A stretch of 64,000 bases of DNA from Chryseobacterium scophthalmum (GCF_900143185.1 NZ_FSRQ01000004.1:1-64000), one strand, 5' to 3'. Shown: positions 27,055 through 34,790, counted from the first letter of the stretch. Program-made: numbers and translations. The notes: a model not told the origin generated them from the sequence alone.

Positions 27055-27127
27055 GCTCTATTCGTCTAACGGTTCAGGACGCCTGCCTTTCGAGCAGAAA
27101 ACAAGGGTTCGATTCCCTTATAGAGTA
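27055..27127 (+). tRNA. tRNA-Glu (TTC), copy 2
   Basis: Acceptor GCTCTAT/ATAGAGT, D arm TCGTCTAACGGTTCAGGACG, anticodon loop CTTTCGA, T arm AAGGG-TTCGATT-CCCTT. Close copy of 25976-26048. Confidence 0.85.
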
Positions 27128-27209
27128 CAAAATATGAGTAATGGGTAATGGGCAATGAGTAATTATTGCCAGCATAAATTATTAAGGATGAATTTATATA
27201 TAAAAACTT

Positions 27210-27283
27210 GCGGGAATGGCGGAACTGGTATACGCACTTGATTTAGGCTCAAGATATTGAGGGTTCGACTCCCTTTTTCCGTA
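27210..27283 (+). tRNA. tRNA-Leu-like (TAG) without long variable arm
   Basis: Acceptor GCGGGAA/TTTCCGT, anticodon arm CTTGA-TTTAGGC-TCAAG, T loop TTCGACT. The variable region is only about five bases, while bacterial tRNA-Leu normally has a long arm, so aminoacylation is doubtful. Confidence 0.65.
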
Positions 27284-27364
27284 CAAAAGCATAATTGATA
27301 AATCATCAATAATAAATGATAAAAGCAGCAATGGTACCATTTATAACTTATCATTTATAAACTT

Positions 27365-27437
27365 GGAAGAGTGGTGTAGCAGGTCTGCACGTTAGTCTGA
27401 AAAACTAAAGGTACAGGTTCGATTCCTGTCTGTTCCG
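27365..27437 (+). tRNA. tRNA-Phe (GAA)
   Basis: Acceptor GGAAGAG/CTGTTCC with one G-G mismatch, anticodon arm TTAGT-CTGAAAA-ACTAA, T arm ACAGG-TTCGATT-CCTGT. Confidence 0.8.
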
Positions 27438-27522
27438 CAGAAATATAGTTGATAAGTCATAAATGATCAATCCAGAAAATAAAATCAATTATCATTCATC
27501 ATCTATCAATTATAATTAAAAC

Positions 27523-27595
27523 TGATTCATAGTGTAATTGGTCAGCACACAAGACTTTGACTCTTGTTGTTCAGGTTCGAGTCCTGATGAATCAA
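27523..27595 (+). tRNA. tRNA-Gln (TTG)
   Basis: Perfect acceptor TGATTCA/TGAATCA, D arm TAGTGTAATTGGTCAGCAC, anticodon arm CAAGA-CTTTGAC-TCTTG, T arm TCAGG-TTCGAGT-CCTGA. Last member of the array, 130 bp before the RNA-repair operon. Confidence 0.87.
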
Positions 27596-27602
27596 CAAAA
27601 AA

Positions 27603-27686
27603 GTGAATGGTCAATGGTGAATTTTGCTTCGCAAATGAAATTTTTAAAAATTGCCTGCAAGGCAGATTGACTATTCACAATTCACA
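27603..27686. repeat. Array palindrome, copy 5
   Basis: GTGAATGGTCAATGGTGAATT at the left and GACTATTCACAATTCAC at the right. It ends just before the first repair gene. Confidence 0.7.
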
Positions 27687-27726
27687 TATTTAACAATTTA
27701 ATATTTAAACAAAACATGTAGAAAAA

Positions 27727-28212
27727 ATGGAAACGCAACAACAAACATGGCAAAATATGAAAGGAAAAATTTTCCAGCATTCTATCACACAACTGGTAGA
27801 AGAAGCCATCATCCGCGAACAGGCAAATGGATATAGATTGAAAGTTTGTGTGGGTTCAGATTCCCACGTTTACGGTGATGCCATTAATTATGCTACGGCA
27901 GTTGTCTTTATTCGTGAGGGAAAAGGAGCGTTTACCTTTATCAGAAAAGAAAGAGAAATACAGAATATCAGTATCAAAGAGCGAATGTTGAATGAGGTCA
28001 ACAAATCCGTGGAAATCGCTTATGCAATTTGCTCTATTCTGGAAACTTATGATGTGGAAATGGAGGTACACGCAGACATTAACACCGACCCGGATTTTAA
28101 ATCCAACGTTGCTTTGAAAGACGCAATGGGATATATTCTGGGAATGGGTTATGTGTTTAAAGCAAAACCTTACGCATTTGCAAGTTCAAATTGTGCAGAT
28201 ATGATGGTCTAA
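27727..28212 (+). CDS. YkuK-family RNase H-fold protein (DUF458)
   Basis: 161 residues. VCVGSDSHVYGDAINYATAVVFI carries the first acidic strand of an RNase H-like fold, and VEMEVHADINTDPDFKSNVA plus SSNCADMMV supply the later acidic and Asn/Asp positions. B. subtilis YkuK is the namesake; the family is predicted to be a nuclease. The gene lies between the tRNA array and the ATP-grasp/RNA-ligase genes, which suggests RNA processing. It is separated from the next gene by 124 bp containing an imperfect palindrome of GGAAGCT/AGCTTCC motifs. Confidence 0.82.
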   Translation: METQQQTWQNMKGKIFQHSITQLVEEAIIREQANGYRLKVCVGSDSHVYGDAINYATAVVFIREGKGAFTFIRKEREIQNISIKERMLNEVNKSVEIAYAICSILETYDVEMEVHADINTDPDFKSNVALKDAMGYILGMGYVFKAKPYAFASSNCADMMV

Positions 28213-28336
28213 AATAGCTGGAAGCGGGGTGATGGGAGATGGAAGCTTCTTAACAGTATGAATTTAGCTTCCCTCATCCAGCTTCTAGCATCCATCCAAA
28301 AAAAATAAATAAAAGAACCTTTAAAAACTAGTAACC

Positions 28337-29113
28337 ATGTATTTTTTAGTTCAGGCTAATGTATATTTAGATCCCGATCATTGTAAAATTTTTGATGCTT
28401 TGGAAGAATTAAATATTGATTATCATGTAATTAATATTCCTCCAAACTCAGAAAAAATAGACTTCGAAACAGACAGAAAAGATGTTTTCGTTTATGGTTC
28501 GGTAACGATTGCAAGATTGGCAAAACAAAATACCAATTGGTTTCCCGGTTCTTTTTACGGAGGCAATCACCTGTATGAAGTGTATTCCAAATATTATGGT
28601 GAAAACCTTTTGAATCACAAAGTTTCCATTCATAAAATTTCAGAACAATTGGTTTGGAAAAAAGGTGAAATTAAATTCATCAAACCTTACAATGAAGCTA
28701 AAATTTTCACAGGAAAAGTTTTCAGTGAAACAGAATGGAAAGATTTTGTTTTTGAAGCATTGAAAAATAGATCCAACAGAATTACAGAAGATTCTTTGGT
28801 TCAGATTTCTGAAGCAAAACTAACAATAAAAGAAGCTAGACTTTGGATCGTGGGCGGACAGATTATCGATGCAGGATATTATAAATTTAATGATAATGCG
28901 CCTTTCGAAGAAAATGTTTCAGGAGAAGGATTGAGTTTCGCCAATGAAATGATCCAGCTTTTCAATCTTGAAGAAGCTTTTGTAATGGATATTTGTTTAA
29001 CAGACAGAGGTTGGAAAATTGTTGAAATAAATTGTATCAACAGTTCCGGATTTTATCCAAACACCAACGTGAAAAGTATTATCAAAGCATTGAATATTTA
29101 CTTTTCCAATTAA
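28337..29113 (+). CDS. ATP-grasp domain protein (DUF4343-like)
   Basis: 258 residues. Central ATP-grasp signatures: VSIHKISEQLVWKKGEIKFIKPYNEAKIFTGKVF, EARLWIVGGQIIDAGYYK, and the metal-binding end FVMDICLTDRGWKIVEINCINSSGFY (Asp, Glu and Asn in the usual D...E.N order). Such enzymes join a carboxylate to an amine or thiol using ATP. Relatives occur beside RNA-repair genes; the substrate here is unknown. First gene of a tightly packed six-gene run (gaps 13, 4, -1, 2 and 26 bp). Confidence 0.8.
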   Translation: MYFLVQANVYLDPDHCKIFDALEELNIDYHVINIPPNSEKIDFETDRKDVFVYGSVTIARLAKQNTNWFPGSFYGGNHLYEVYSKYYGENLLNHKVSIHKISEQLVWKKGEIKFIKPYNEAKIFTGKVFSETEWKDFVFEALKNRSNRITEDSLVQISEAKLTIKEARLWIVGGQIIDAGYYKFNDNAPFEENVSGEGLSFANEMIQLFNLEEAFVMDICLTDRGWKIVEINCINSSGFYPNTNVKSIIKALNIYFSN

Positions 29114-29126
29114 AAAATAAATTAAA

Positions 29127-29672
29127 ATGTTTTTATACGACAAAGTAATTGTCATAGATATCGAAGCTACATGTTGGGAAAAAGGACAAACTCCTGAAGA
29201 TCAAAAAAGAGAAATTATTGAAATCGGAATTTGCAAACTCAATATGTCAGACGGAAGTATTGAAGACAAAAGAAGCTATTTGATAAAACCGACACAATCG
29301 GAAGTAAGTGAATATTGTACAGAATTGACAGGAATTACACCTGAAAAACTAGAAAAAGAAGGAATTTCTTTTAAAGAAGCCTGTTCAAATATCAAAAACA
29401 GATACAATTCCTTACGAAGAACATACGCCGGTTATGGTGGATTTGACAAATTGATTATGGAAAGTCAATGTCAAGAATTTGATGTTAAATTTCCCTTTAG
29501 TGAAACGTATCTTGATTTGAAAGTCTTGATAAGTTTAATGACCGGCGAAAAACCAATCGGACTATTGAAAGAACTTCAGACAAGAAATATAGAATTTGAA
29601 GGGAGTAATCATAATGGTGCAGATGACGCTTTTAACACAGCAAAATTATTGTATCAAGTTTTAAAAAATTAA
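29127..29672 (+). CDS. DEDDh 3'-5' exonuclease
   Basis: 181 residues. VIVIDIEATCW gives the first Asp-Glu pair (Asp11, Glu13), RRTYAGYGGFDKLIM the second Asp region, and NHNGADDAFNTAKLL the His...Asp end. The EATCW variant resembles the ERI1/KapD branch, whose members trim RNA 3' ends. Placed upstream of the receiver-like and RNA-ligase genes, it could clean damaged RNA ends before ligation (inference). Confidence 0.9.
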   Translation: MFLYDKVIVIDIEATCWEKGQTPEDQKREIIEIGICKLNMSDGSIEDKRSYLIKPTQSEVSEYCTELTGITPEKLEKEGISFKEACSNIKNRYNSLRRTYAGYGGFDKLIMESQCQEFDVKFPFSETYLDLKVLISLMTGEKPIGLLKELQTRNIEFEGSNHNGADDAFNTAKLLYQVLKN

Positions 29673-29676
29673 AGCA

Positions 29677-30048
29677 ATGGAACTCACAAATAGATTACTG
29701 TTTCTGGATGATATAAGATATCCAATTGAGGCATATCATTATACAAAACAAGATATTTTCCTCAGAAAAGACTGGCATATCGTTCGAAATTACGAGCAGT
29801 TTGTTAACAGGATTTTGGAAAAAGGACTTCCGGAAATGATTTCTTTTGACCATGACCTTGCTGATGAACATTATTTGAAACCAAATTCTCACGAATTTGT
29901 TGAAAAAACAGGCTGCGATTGTGCAAAATGGTTGGTGGAATATTGTATGGATAACTATTTAGATTTACCAAAATTCTATTGTCACTCTATGAATCCTGTT
30001 GGAAAGCAAAATATTGAGAGCCTTTTAAAAAACTTTAAAAATTTATAA
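29677..30048 (+). CDS. Cyclic-phosphate-processing-type receiver domain protein
   Basis: 123-residue stand-alone receiver-like domain: RLLFLDDIRYP at the start, MISFDHDLADEHY in the middle and FYCHSMNPVGKQNIESLL at the end. The FDHDL motif and HSMNPVG are those of a receiver family linked in published comparative genomics to RNA repair (cyclic-phosphate processing). The stop overlaps the next start by one base. The enzymatic role is predicted in the literature, not shown here. Confidence 0.75.
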   Translation: MELTNRLLFLDDIRYPIEAYHYTKQDIFLRKDWHIVRNYEQFVNRILEKGLPEMISFDHDLADEHYLKPNSHEFVEKTGCDCAKWLVEYCMDNYLDLPKFYCHSMNPVGKQNIESLLKNFKNL

Positions 30049-30614
30049 TGGATATTTTTAGATTAATTCAAGATATAAAAGCGCATTTGAAATTCAGCTT
30101 TGATGAGGTTGATAAATGGTTTGAAAAAGATAAAACAACATTGAATTATCAACCTTCAAATGGAGGTTGGACGGTTCAGCAGATTTTAGAACACATTTAT
30201 CTCACAAACTTTTATTTGTTGATTCTTATTGAAAAAGGTTCAAAAAAAGCAATGCGAAATTATCGCAATCTTGATTTAAATCTTGAAATAGAAAACTATA
30301 CTTTCAATAAAGAAAATTTTGAAAAAGTAGGTGAGTATGGTGCGTTTGAATGGATAAGACCGGAACACATGGAGCCGAGAGAAGAATTAAACTTAAATGA
30401 AATCAGAAGTTTAATTTCTCAGCAATATCATCAATGTTTAAATTATTTAGACTTGATGAAAAACGGTGAAGGTCTTCTTTGTAAAACGACAATGACCGTA
30501 AATGGATTGGGTAAAATCAATGTGTATGAATACATTTATTTTCTTTCACTTCACGCTCAGAGACACGTTACTCAGATGAAAAATAATGAATTGAGTTTAA
30601 TTAAAAACTATTAA
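30048..30614 (+). CDS. DinB-family four-helix protein
   Basis: 188 residues, helix bundle typical of the DinB/YfiT superfamily. Metal-ligand histidines: one in WTVQQILEHIYLTNFYLL (His in helix 2) and a pair in YFLSLHAQRHVTQM near the C-terminus, which is the standard three-His set. Family members are metal-dependent transferases or hydrolases. Embedded between the receiver and the ligase gene, with a one-base overlap and a two-base gap. Confidence 0.85.
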   Translation: MDIFRLIQDIKAHLKFSFDEVDKWFEKDKTTLNYQPSNGGWTVQQILEHIYLTNFYLLILIEKGSKKAMRNYRNLDLNLEIENYTFNKENFEKVGEYGAFEWIRPEHMEPREELNLNEIRSLISQQYHQCLNYLDLMKNGEGLLCKTTMTVNGLGKINVYEYIYFLSLHAQRHVTQMKNNELSLIKNY

Positions 30615-30616
30615 AA

Positions 30617-31207
30617 ATGAAAAAGATAAGTACATTATTCAAAAAAGATATAAATAATTTAGCAAGAGTTGTTGACGAAATTAATCCTGAAAACAAATGG
30701 GTTTTTGATGGAAAAGCTATTGCTACACGAAAGTTTGATGGTTCTGCGTGCGCAGTAATCAACGGTAAATTATACAAAAGATATGATGCGAAAAGAGGAA
30801 AAATAGCTCCGGAAGGCGCAATTCCGTGTCAAGACGCAGATTTTGTTACCGGTCATCATCCGCATTGGGTTGCGTGTGAAATTACTAAGAACGAAGATAA
30901 ATATTTTTGGGAAGGCTTCCATGCTTTGGCTGAATTGGGCAAGGTAGAAGATGGAACCTACGAACTTATTGGCGAAAAAATACAAGGAAATCCTGAAAAT
31001 ATAAAAGGTCATTTATTGGTTAAGCACGGAACTCATATTCTTAGTTTAGAAAGTTTAGATTTTGAATTTATCAAAAACTTCTTGAGCAATCCTGAGAATA
31101 ATATGGAAGGTATTGTTTTCCATCACACAGCTGATAATCGTATGTGCAAGATCAGAAAATCTGATTTTGGTGTACGTAGAAAATTAGTAAAAGAACTTAT
31201 ATTTTAA
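30617..31207 (+). CDS. RNA ligase (DUF5565-like)
   Basis: 196-residue nucleotidyltransferase. Motif I is TRKFDGSACAV with the adenylated Lys39, motif III YELIGEKI, motif IV EGIVFHH and motif V CKIRKSDF. Only the catalytic core is present, with no C-terminal domain, so it is a minimal ligase. It would join 5'-phosphate and 3'-hydroxyl ends through an AMP intermediate. Together with the exonuclease, receiver-like protein and phosphoesterase next to it, it forms an end-healing and sealing set. Confidence 0.88.
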   Translation: MKKISTLFKKDINNLARVVDEINPENKWVFDGKAIATRKFDGSACAVINGKLYKRYDAKRGKIAPEGAIPCQDADFVTGHHPHWVACEITKNEDKYFWEGFHALAELGKVEDGTYELIGEKIQGNPENIKGHLLVKHGTHILSLESLDFEFIKNFLSNPENNMEGIVFHHTADNRMCKIRKSDFGVRRKLVKELIF

Positions 31208-31233
31208 AAACAAACAATTAAAAAACAAAACAA

Positions 31234-31797
31234 ATGCAAACAAATATATTTTTTACGGCAGATCATCATTTCGGGCATGCCAATATTATAAAATTTTCCG
31301 AACGGCCTTTTGAGTCGATGGAAAAAATGAATGAAGAACTCATCAAACGCTGGAACGAAAAGATTGGAAAAGATGATATGGTCTATCACTTGGGCGATGT
31401 AAGTTTAGGAAAACCAGATTTCACGAAAGAAATTTTAGATAGATTAAATGGAAAAATTCATCTGATAAAAGGCAATCATGAATATTCTGCGCTTCGGGTT
31501 CCGGAAAGATTCGAGTGGATTAAAGATTACCACGAGCTTTATGTGGAAGACGAAAGTCATAAAATGGGCAAACAGAAAATCATGCTTTTTCATTACGCAA
31601 TGCGCACCTGGAACGGTTCTCATCACGGAACATGGCAATTGTACGGTCATTCTCACGGAACTTTGCTTGATGACGAAATGAGTTTGAGTATTGATGTAGG
31701 TGTTGATTGCCATAATTTTTATCCAGTTTCTTATGAAGAAATCAAAGAATTGATGAAGAAAAAGAAATGGACGCCTCCTTTTGCGCCAAGAAATTAG
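31234..31797 (+). CDS. Metallophosphoesterase
   Basis: 187-residue calcineurin-like enzyme with all blocks: FTADHHFGHANII, YHLGDVSLG, LIKGNHE, MLFHYAMRTW and LYGHSHG. Small stand-alone members often hydrolyse phosphodiesters, including 2',3'-cyclic phosphates. As last gene of the repair run it could prepare RNA termini (inference). Confidence 0.88.
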   Translation: MQTNIFFTADHHFGHANIIKFSERPFESMEKMNEELIKRWNEKIGKDDMVYHLGDVSLGKPDFTKEILDRLNGKIHLIKGNHEYSALRVPERFEWIKDYHELYVEDESHKMGKQKIMLFHYAMRTWNGSHHGTWQLYGHSHGTLLDDEMSLSIDVGVDCHNFYPVSYEEIKELMKKKKWTPPFAPRN

Positions 31798-31904
31798 CAA
31801 AGGCTGGAAGTTCGGTGATGGAAGCTAGATGTTTTTAGGAAGGTACTGAAGGTTTTCAGTATTTATCTCAAATAAAAAAACAATGTTTTTAGAAATTATT
31901 TTTC

Positions 31905-31940
31905 TACGCAAAAAGAATGCGCAATAAGCTTTTTACTTTG
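31905..31940 (+). promoter_or_regulatory. Shared stress-type promoter, slipin copy
   Basis: TACGCA-AAAAGAA-TGCGCA (31905-31923) followed after ten bases by TACTTTG (31934-31940). Two other copies with the same half-site spacing (7) and the same distance from the second half-site to the end of TTTG (17) precede Ro60 and the Y RNA run. No TTG is found at -33. Confidence 0.75.
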
Positions 31941-32119
31941 CATTATCAAAAGAACAAAACACTAAAATTTTGAAAATGAATTTTAGTCAAAATATCAGAC
32001 AGGTCTTGTTGGGTGTTTCTGTATATCACCATTGCAGAATATTTTGTTGAGAAACATGATATTATTCTGTTCAACTTGATCTGAAGGTTTCAGAGGTTTT
32101 CCAAAAAATTTCACACGGC

Positions 32120-32189
32120 TCTATAGGTTGAAGGTTCGAGTCCTTCTATTTCCAAAATGGGAATATAGTTCAAGTGGTAGAACAATAGA
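32120..32189 (+). ncRNA. Permuted tRNA-like element X1
   Basis: Order: TCTAT, T arm GAAGG-TTCGAGT-CCTTC, acceptor 3' strand TATTTCC, short linker, acceptor 5' strand GGGAATA, D arm TAGTTCAAGTGGTAGAACA, then ATAGA pairing with the opening TCTAT. The two tRNA halves are thus in reversed order and the closing stem sits where an anticodon arm would be. A run of T follows. Confidence 0.65.
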
Positions 32190-32200
32190 TTTTTTTTTGC

Positions 32201-32332
32201 GAGGGTTCGAATCCTTCTCTCGTTTTGAACGGGATAGCTCAGTTGGTTAGAGCACTACACTTTTAATGTAGTTTGAAAATAGACTCAAAATCTATTTTTT
32301 ATTAGAGTTTGAATATCTCGTTAAAAATATTC
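32201..32332 (+). ncRNA. tRNA-like element X2 (permuted half plus tRNA-Lys-like TTT)
   Basis: T arm GAGGG-TTCGAAT-CCTTC and acceptor strand TCTCGTT precede AACGGGA, D arm TAGCTCAGTTGGTTAGAGC and an anticodon-like arm CTACA-CTTTTAA-TGTAG. A second ATCTCGTT at about 32325-32332 could also pair with AACGGGA, after a hairpin insert AAAATAGA/TCTATTTT. Either fold is possible; neither is a normal tRNA. Confidence 0.55.
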
Positions 32333-32471
32333 TTCATGGAAAGTCTGGGATTTTTTCGGTTGTTGAATCAACATTTTGAAAAAGCCTGTAAGAAAAGTTT
32401 TTTTCTGAAAATGAAATTCAGTTGATGAATACATGATTATTGGACAAGTTTTTCTAAAAATGACGGTTTTC

Positions 32472-32589
32472 CGCGTGAGCGATGGTAGCGGATACCCCAC
32501 AGTGAAGAGGCGAAAGCTGATGAACGAGGAGTAGAAGCGGACGTAGCGACCCAAGCTATTGCTTTCAGCGATGGAAAGGGACACGCCCA
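32472..32589. repeat. Dispersed repeat (GCGTGAGCGATGGTAGCGG type)
   Basis: Runs from CGCGTGAGCGATGGTAGCGG to GGAAAGGGACACGCCC; G+C-rich against its A+T-rich setting and able to form several short hairpins. Its ends resemble flavobacterial intergenic repeats, judged from memory. A spurious reading frame on the minus strand is not annotated. Confidence 0.5.
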
Positions 32590-32734
32590 AAATCTGATTG
32601 ATTAGAAAATAAGTTTAAAAATAGTATTCGGAAACGAATAGACTTTTTTGCAATACTTTACTTCCGCCATTTTTGGAAGAAAGAATCTTGGTTTTTCCTT
32701 TTTTAATTAAAATTAATAACACTAAAAATAAAAT

Positions 32735-33835
32735 ATGATGGTAAAAAATGTACAAATTAAAGCATATCAAGTGGGTTTGGTTTTTAAAAACCGAAACCTG
32801 ATTACTATTTTGAAAGAAGGTAATTACTGGCTTTTCGGAAACAAATCTGTAGAAGTTTTTGAAACGAAAGCTCAGTTTAAAACCGGAGAAGATTTGAATC
32901 TTTTATTGAAAAATACAGATTTGGCTTCTATGATCGATGTCGTTGAGGTAAAAGACGGCGAAATTGTTTTGGTTTATGAAAACGGAATTTTTAAAGAAGT
33001 TCTAAATGTTGGTCAATATGCATTCTGGAAAGGTGTTTTGAATAGAGAATTTCAAAAAATCGACCTGACAAAAGTTGAGATTACAGAAAAAATTTCTAAA
33101 ACAATTTTGGAAAATTTGAAACTCAAAAGCTTCGTAAGAAAGTTTGTTGTAGCTAATCAATATAAAGGTCTTTTGCTGATTGACGGTAAACTGACCCAGA
33201 TTTTGGAAGCCGGAACCTATTATTTCTGGAACAACGAAACTTCTGTGGAAACCAAAACCATCGATACGAGAATGCAACAAATGGAGATTGCAGGTCAGGA
33301 ACTTTTGACGAAAGATAAAGCGATGCTTCGTATCAATTTTTACGTGCGTTATCAGGTGGAAGATGTTGTGAAAGCCTTGATGGATAACAAAGAATACGAC
33401 AAGCAGCTTTACATTTTAATGCAATTGGCTTTGCGTGAATTTGTTGGAGCTTTAACGTTGGATGAGTTGCTGTTGAAAAAAGATTCTGTAGGCAAAGAAA
33501 TCCTTGAAAATTTGGGGAAGAAAGCTGAAGACTTAGGTTTAAAAGCTTCCGATGCGGGAATCCGTGATGTGATTTTGACCGGAGAAATGAAGGAAATTAT
33601 GAATCAGGTTTTGATTGCTGAGAAAAAAGCTCAGGCAAACAGCATTATGAGACGTGAAGAAACCGCTTCCACAAGAAGTTTGCTGAATACTGCCAAATTA
33701 ATGGAAGAAAACGAAACGCTTTGGAAGCTGAAAGAAATGGAATATATGGAAAAAATCGCCGAAAAAATTGGAGATATTACCGTTTCCGGAAACAGTAATA
33801 TTGTTTCTCAGCTGAAAGAGATTTTTGCGAAATAA
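32735..33835 (+). CDS. SPFH/slipin-like protein
   Basis: 366 residues with no membrane helix. Two related beta-rich SPFH-like halves are visible: KAYQVGLVFKNRNLITILKEGNYWLFG (about 8-35) and VANQYKGLLLIDGKLTQILEAGTYYFWN (about 139-168). Then comes a band-7 core (TKDKAMLRINFYVRYQVEDVVKAL...LALREFVGALTLDELL) and a C-terminal coiled coil. Slipins of this type are known companions of bacterial RNA-repair and Ro60 loci. Its promoter matches those of Ro60 and the Y RNA run, so the three are probably co-regulated. Confidence 0.87.
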   Translation: MMVKNVQIKAYQVGLVFKNRNLITILKEGNYWLFGNKSVEVFETKAQFKTGEDLNLLLKNTDLASMIDVVEVKDGEIVLVYENGIFKEVLNVGQYAFWKGVLNREFQKIDLTKVEITEKISKTILENLKLKSFVRKFVVANQYKGLLLIDGKLTQILEAGTYYFWNNETSVETKTIDTRMQQMEIAGQELLTKDKAMLRINFYVRYQVEDVVKALMDNKEYDKQLYILMQLALREFVGALTLDELLLKKDSVGKEILENLGKKAEDLGLKASDAGIRDVILTGEMKEIMNQVLIAEKKAQANSIMRREETASTRSLLNTAKLMEENETLWKLKEMEYMEKIAEKIGDITVSGNSNIVSQLKEIFAK

Positions 33836-33890
33836 TCAAAGACAGGTTTTCATTTTTGAAAATCTGTTTTTGCTTGTTATAACCAAGAAA

Positions 33891-33937
33891 GAGTCCCGAA
33901 GGGACGATTTAGCAAAGGATTGGATAAAATCCAATTA
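33891..33937. repeat. Dispersed repeat GAGTCCC..GGGAC, copy 1
   Basis: GAGTCCCGAAGGGACGATTT then GGATTGGATAAAATCCAAT; two small hairpins in tandem. Further copies at 43235-43281 and 63243-63290. Confidence 0.75.
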
Positions 33938-33954
33938 AAACTAACGTACAAATC

Positions 33955-34407
33955 TTATGCTTTTTTTTCATTAAGCCATTCCTCATAAGAAAGCACCCCC
34001 AATTCCGGTTTTGCATCACCTTCCAAAATCGAAATAAATTCCAGTTGATTTCCATCAGGATCATTAAAATAAATCGCCAAAGCCGGCATCCAAGCAAAAA
34101 CCATTGGCTTATCAATTCCGTCTTTTAAGAAGTTGTAAGGTTTTAAATTTTTATTTTTCAAAAACTCAACAGAATAATTCAGAGTATCTTCTTTATCAGC
34201 CGTAAAAGCAAAATGCCTGGTTTGCAAATTTTCTTTCTGTTCCCACAATCCAAGCATAGATTCTTTATTTTTTCCAATCCATAAAAAAGCAATGGGACGG
34301 GTTTCATCTTTGTGAGCAAACTCCAATCCTAAAACTTCAGTGTAAAATTGAATGGTATTTTCCAAGTTGCTTACCTGAACGTGAGTTTCATATAATCCTT
34401 TGATCAT
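33955..34407 (-). CDS. VOC/glyoxalase superfamily protein
   Basis: 150-residue vicinal-oxygen-chelate fold: GLYETHVQVSNLENTIQFYTEVLGLEFA at the start, a His in QTRHFAF, and YFNDPDGNQLEFISIL near the end with the typical metal-ligand Glu. Single gene on the minus strand between slipin and Ro60; its relation to that system is unclear. Substrate unknown (possibly aldehyde or antibiotic detoxification). Confidence 0.88.
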   Translation of the reverse strand: MIKGLYETHVQVSNLENTIQFYTEVLGLEFAHKDETRPIAFLWIGKNKESMLGLWEQKENLQTRHFAFTADKEDTLNYSVEFLKNKNLKPYNFLKDGIDKPMVFAWMPALAIYFNDPDGNQLEFISILEGDAKPELGVLSYEEWLNEKKA

Positions 34408-34790
34408 TGTTTTAATTTTAATTAAGACAAAGCTAGAAAAGAGATTGCCAAAAATTTAAAATTGTTGATTCCTTTAGATAAAATGAATGATAGACAAATT
34501 GTATTTGGTAGATAGTTTATAGTTGTTTGTTTCCTTAGTCAAGTAAAGCGTAATGAATTTATTTAAACACAAGTCCCACAAATATTTTCACAAATTCCAC
34601 AAGCAAAAATTATTAGTGTCATTCGTGTAAAAATTCGTGATATTGGTGTTTAAAATCAAAAAAAATAAAAACTTTTTCACAAAAAAAAATCACTACGCAA
34701 AAACACTGCGCAATACCACTCTTACTTTGCATAAGAAATCAGTGAGGAAGTGATAATCCTCCAAAAATGTTTAACTAAAAAACAGTAACC
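34408..34790. other. Intergenic region upstream of Ro60
   Basis: A+T-rich. Contains the shared promoter at 34694-34729 and a short hairpin GAGGA...TCCTC in the 50-base leader (34744-34762) that could affect Ro60 translation. No gene or tRNA-like module is seen. Confidence 0.55.
34694..34729 (+). promoter_or_regulatory. Shared stress-type promoter, Ro60 copy
   Basis: TACGCA-AAAACAC-TGCGCA (34694-34712), ten bases, TACTTTG (34723-34729). Spacing is identical to the slipin copy. Expected transcript start near 34736-34741, about 50 bases before the Ro60 ATG. Confidence 0.78.

Larger units (their letters stand above)
31798..32734. other. Long non-coding stretch with promoter, tRNA-like RNAs and a repeat
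   Basis: No protein gene is credible here. It contains an imperfect repeat (GGCTGGAAGT..GATGGAAGCTAGATG), the shared promoter at 31905-31940, an imperfect stem CAGGTCTTGTTG/CAACTTGATCTG (about 32011-32092), two tRNA-like elements at 32120-32331, and a dispersed repeat at 32472-32589. It reads as a long structured leader for the slipin gene. Confidence 0.6.

Noticed and set aside
32321..32590. 89-codon minus-strand frame over the dispersed repeat
   Set aside because: It mostly reads a G+C-rich repeat in reverse and has no start context or family match.
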